Shown here: positions 21,521 to 22,145 of the stretch, piece after piece
Layout of the letters: each line of letters starts with the position of its first letter
How positions within the stretch are numbered: position 1 is the stretch's first letter
Assembly: GCA_964390545.1 (NCBI GenBank)
Contig: CAYMJV010000051.1
Location: 1-22,145, forward strand
DNA from: CAYMJV01 sp964390545
GTDB taxonomy: Bacteria; Desulfobacterota; BSN033; UBA1163
Length of the DNA: 22,145 nucleotides
Direction: 5' to 3'
Translations under genes and position numbers: made by a program
The notes under the pieces: generated by a model
The model's database searches: none
What the model saw: only the letters and a program-made list of their open reading frames with translations
What the model was told of the DNA's origin: nothing

Positions 21521-22128
21521 TAGCCGTCTTGGGTGATCATGGCAAAAGAGAAGGAAGCCCCTACCTCTCCCTGACTTTTTAGCCGCTCCAACCCTTCCAC
21601 CACTTTTTTTACCATCTCTTTCAGGGGGGCCTTTTCCTTACACATCTTGTTTAACTGAAACTCCAGACCCATCCTTCTCGGAAGGGAAAAGGCATGGGAA
21701 ATTTCATCTCCATCGAGCTGAGGGAGCTTCTTTTTCGTCCACAGGAAGTAGAGGCGGTAGGGCATGGCAGGATCCTTCTCTGTCCTCCCGGCCAGGATAA
21801 ATGAAACCTGATGGATCGGATCGATGGGCAATAGTTCGCACTTCTTTCTCATGAATCTCTCGTACTCTGTTGAGAGAAAAGCAAGCGCCGCCCCGTAAAG
21901 TTCCTGGACATCACTCAACTTTTCTCCTTGAATGAACGACTTCAAAGCATTCCCCATATCAGCCCCTTCGGCTGCCCCGGCAGTCATAAGGGCACAATGG
22001 GAAGTGAGCGGGAGAAGCCGGTTGATTTTAAGCGAGATTTCCTTCCCTTCTTCGCTCAACTGGATAGCAGAATTCTCAGCAGCCAAAACAATCCCGTGGA
22101 TATTCTGTGCAACAACGATCTGTGACAT
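21502..22128 (-). CDS. Ntn-hydrolase-like (proteasome-fold) protein, uncharacterised
   Basis: The 208-residue protein begins MSQIVVAQNIHGIVLAAENSA and continues KINRLLPLTSHCALMTAGAAEGADMGNALKSF. This matches the strand-turn-strand pattern of proteasome, HslV and Anbu subunits (G-I-V-L-A-A-E/D-S, then K-I, then a small-residue-rich TAGxxxGAD helix start). The later part is less recognisable. The N-terminal residue expected of an active peptidase is not a threonine; a serine follows the initiator methionine (S2). I start at the ATG at 22128, with AAGGAGGGG five bases upstream; the in-frame GTG at 22134 overlaps that site. Function is unknown; a self-compartmentalising peptidase or a non-catalytic relative is possible. 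Confidence 0.7.
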   Translation of the reverse strand: MSQIVVAQNIHGIVLAAENSAIQLSEEGKEISLKINRLLPLTSHCALMTAGAAEGADMGNALKSFIQGEKLSDVQELYGAALAFLSTEYERFMRKKCELLPIDPIHQVSFILAGRTEKDPAMPYRLYFLWTKKKLPQLDGDEISHAFSLPRRMGLEFQLNKMCKEKAPLKEMVKKVVEGLERLKSQGEVGASFSFAMITQDGYQSLNP

Positions 22129-22145
22129 CTTCACCCCTCCTTTGT

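Overview
The window is ordinary, gene-dense bacterial chromosome. Several things suggest a deltaproteobacterial-type anaerobe (Desulfobacterota or a relative), possibly from a metagenome assembly: a fused TRAP-TAXI transporter with an amidohydrolase, a cysteine-rich 4Fe-4S protein, alternative (carboxy)spermidine genes, and many short palindromic repeats between genes. This assignment is an inference; no rRNA or marker set is present to confirm it.

Layout. 1-428: repeat hairpins and a broken tRNA-Ser. 429-5807 (minus strand): uvrA, a DUF4870 membrane protein, a GerMN-domain protein and serS, separated by dispersed repeats. 5808-11363: a polyamine block. It holds an XRE-cupin regulator, a carboxy(nor)spermidine dehydrogenase-like enzyme, carboxy(nor)spermidine decarboxylase, pyruvoyl-dependent arginine decarboxylase and agmatinase. 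11373-13136 (minus): an ECF sigma factor followed by a ferredoxin-like 4Fe-4S protein. 13408-14843: a NUDIX hydrolase and an EamA transporter that overlap. 15024-19311: a TAXI solute-binding protein, a fused TRAP permease and a TIM-barrel amidohydrolase. 19326-20612 (minus): a DUF554 membrane protein and a REP-associated tyrosine transposase with matching REP hairpins. 20765-22128: a compact histone-deacetylase-fold amidohydrolase and a convergent Ntn-hydrolase-like protein.

The polyamine block is the most coherent system. Its enzymes would run arginine -> agmatine -> putrescine -> carboxyspermidine -> spermidine, with no need for ornithine decarboxylase or AdoMet decarboxylase. The regulator gene and the arginine decarboxylase gene, 3.5 kb apart, have near-duplicate promoters: TTGACA, a 16-nt spacer and TATAAT or TATACT. 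Each is followed by a tandem array of about 36-bp units that begins with an AGTTTA-T-TAAACT palindrome, two units at the regulator and three at the decarboxylase. The simplest reading is autoregulation plus control of the committed decarboxylase by the same XRE-cupin protein. A 36-codon leader ORF with a structured, arginine-codon-containing segment lies directly before the decarboxylase and overlaps its start codon, suggesting a second layer of control.

A second theme is repeat-derived coding sequence. One REP hairpin lies inside the transposase reading frame, and another repeat supplies the last residues and stop codon of UvrA. A palindrome also marks a change of reading frame at the end of the arginine decarboxylase gene.
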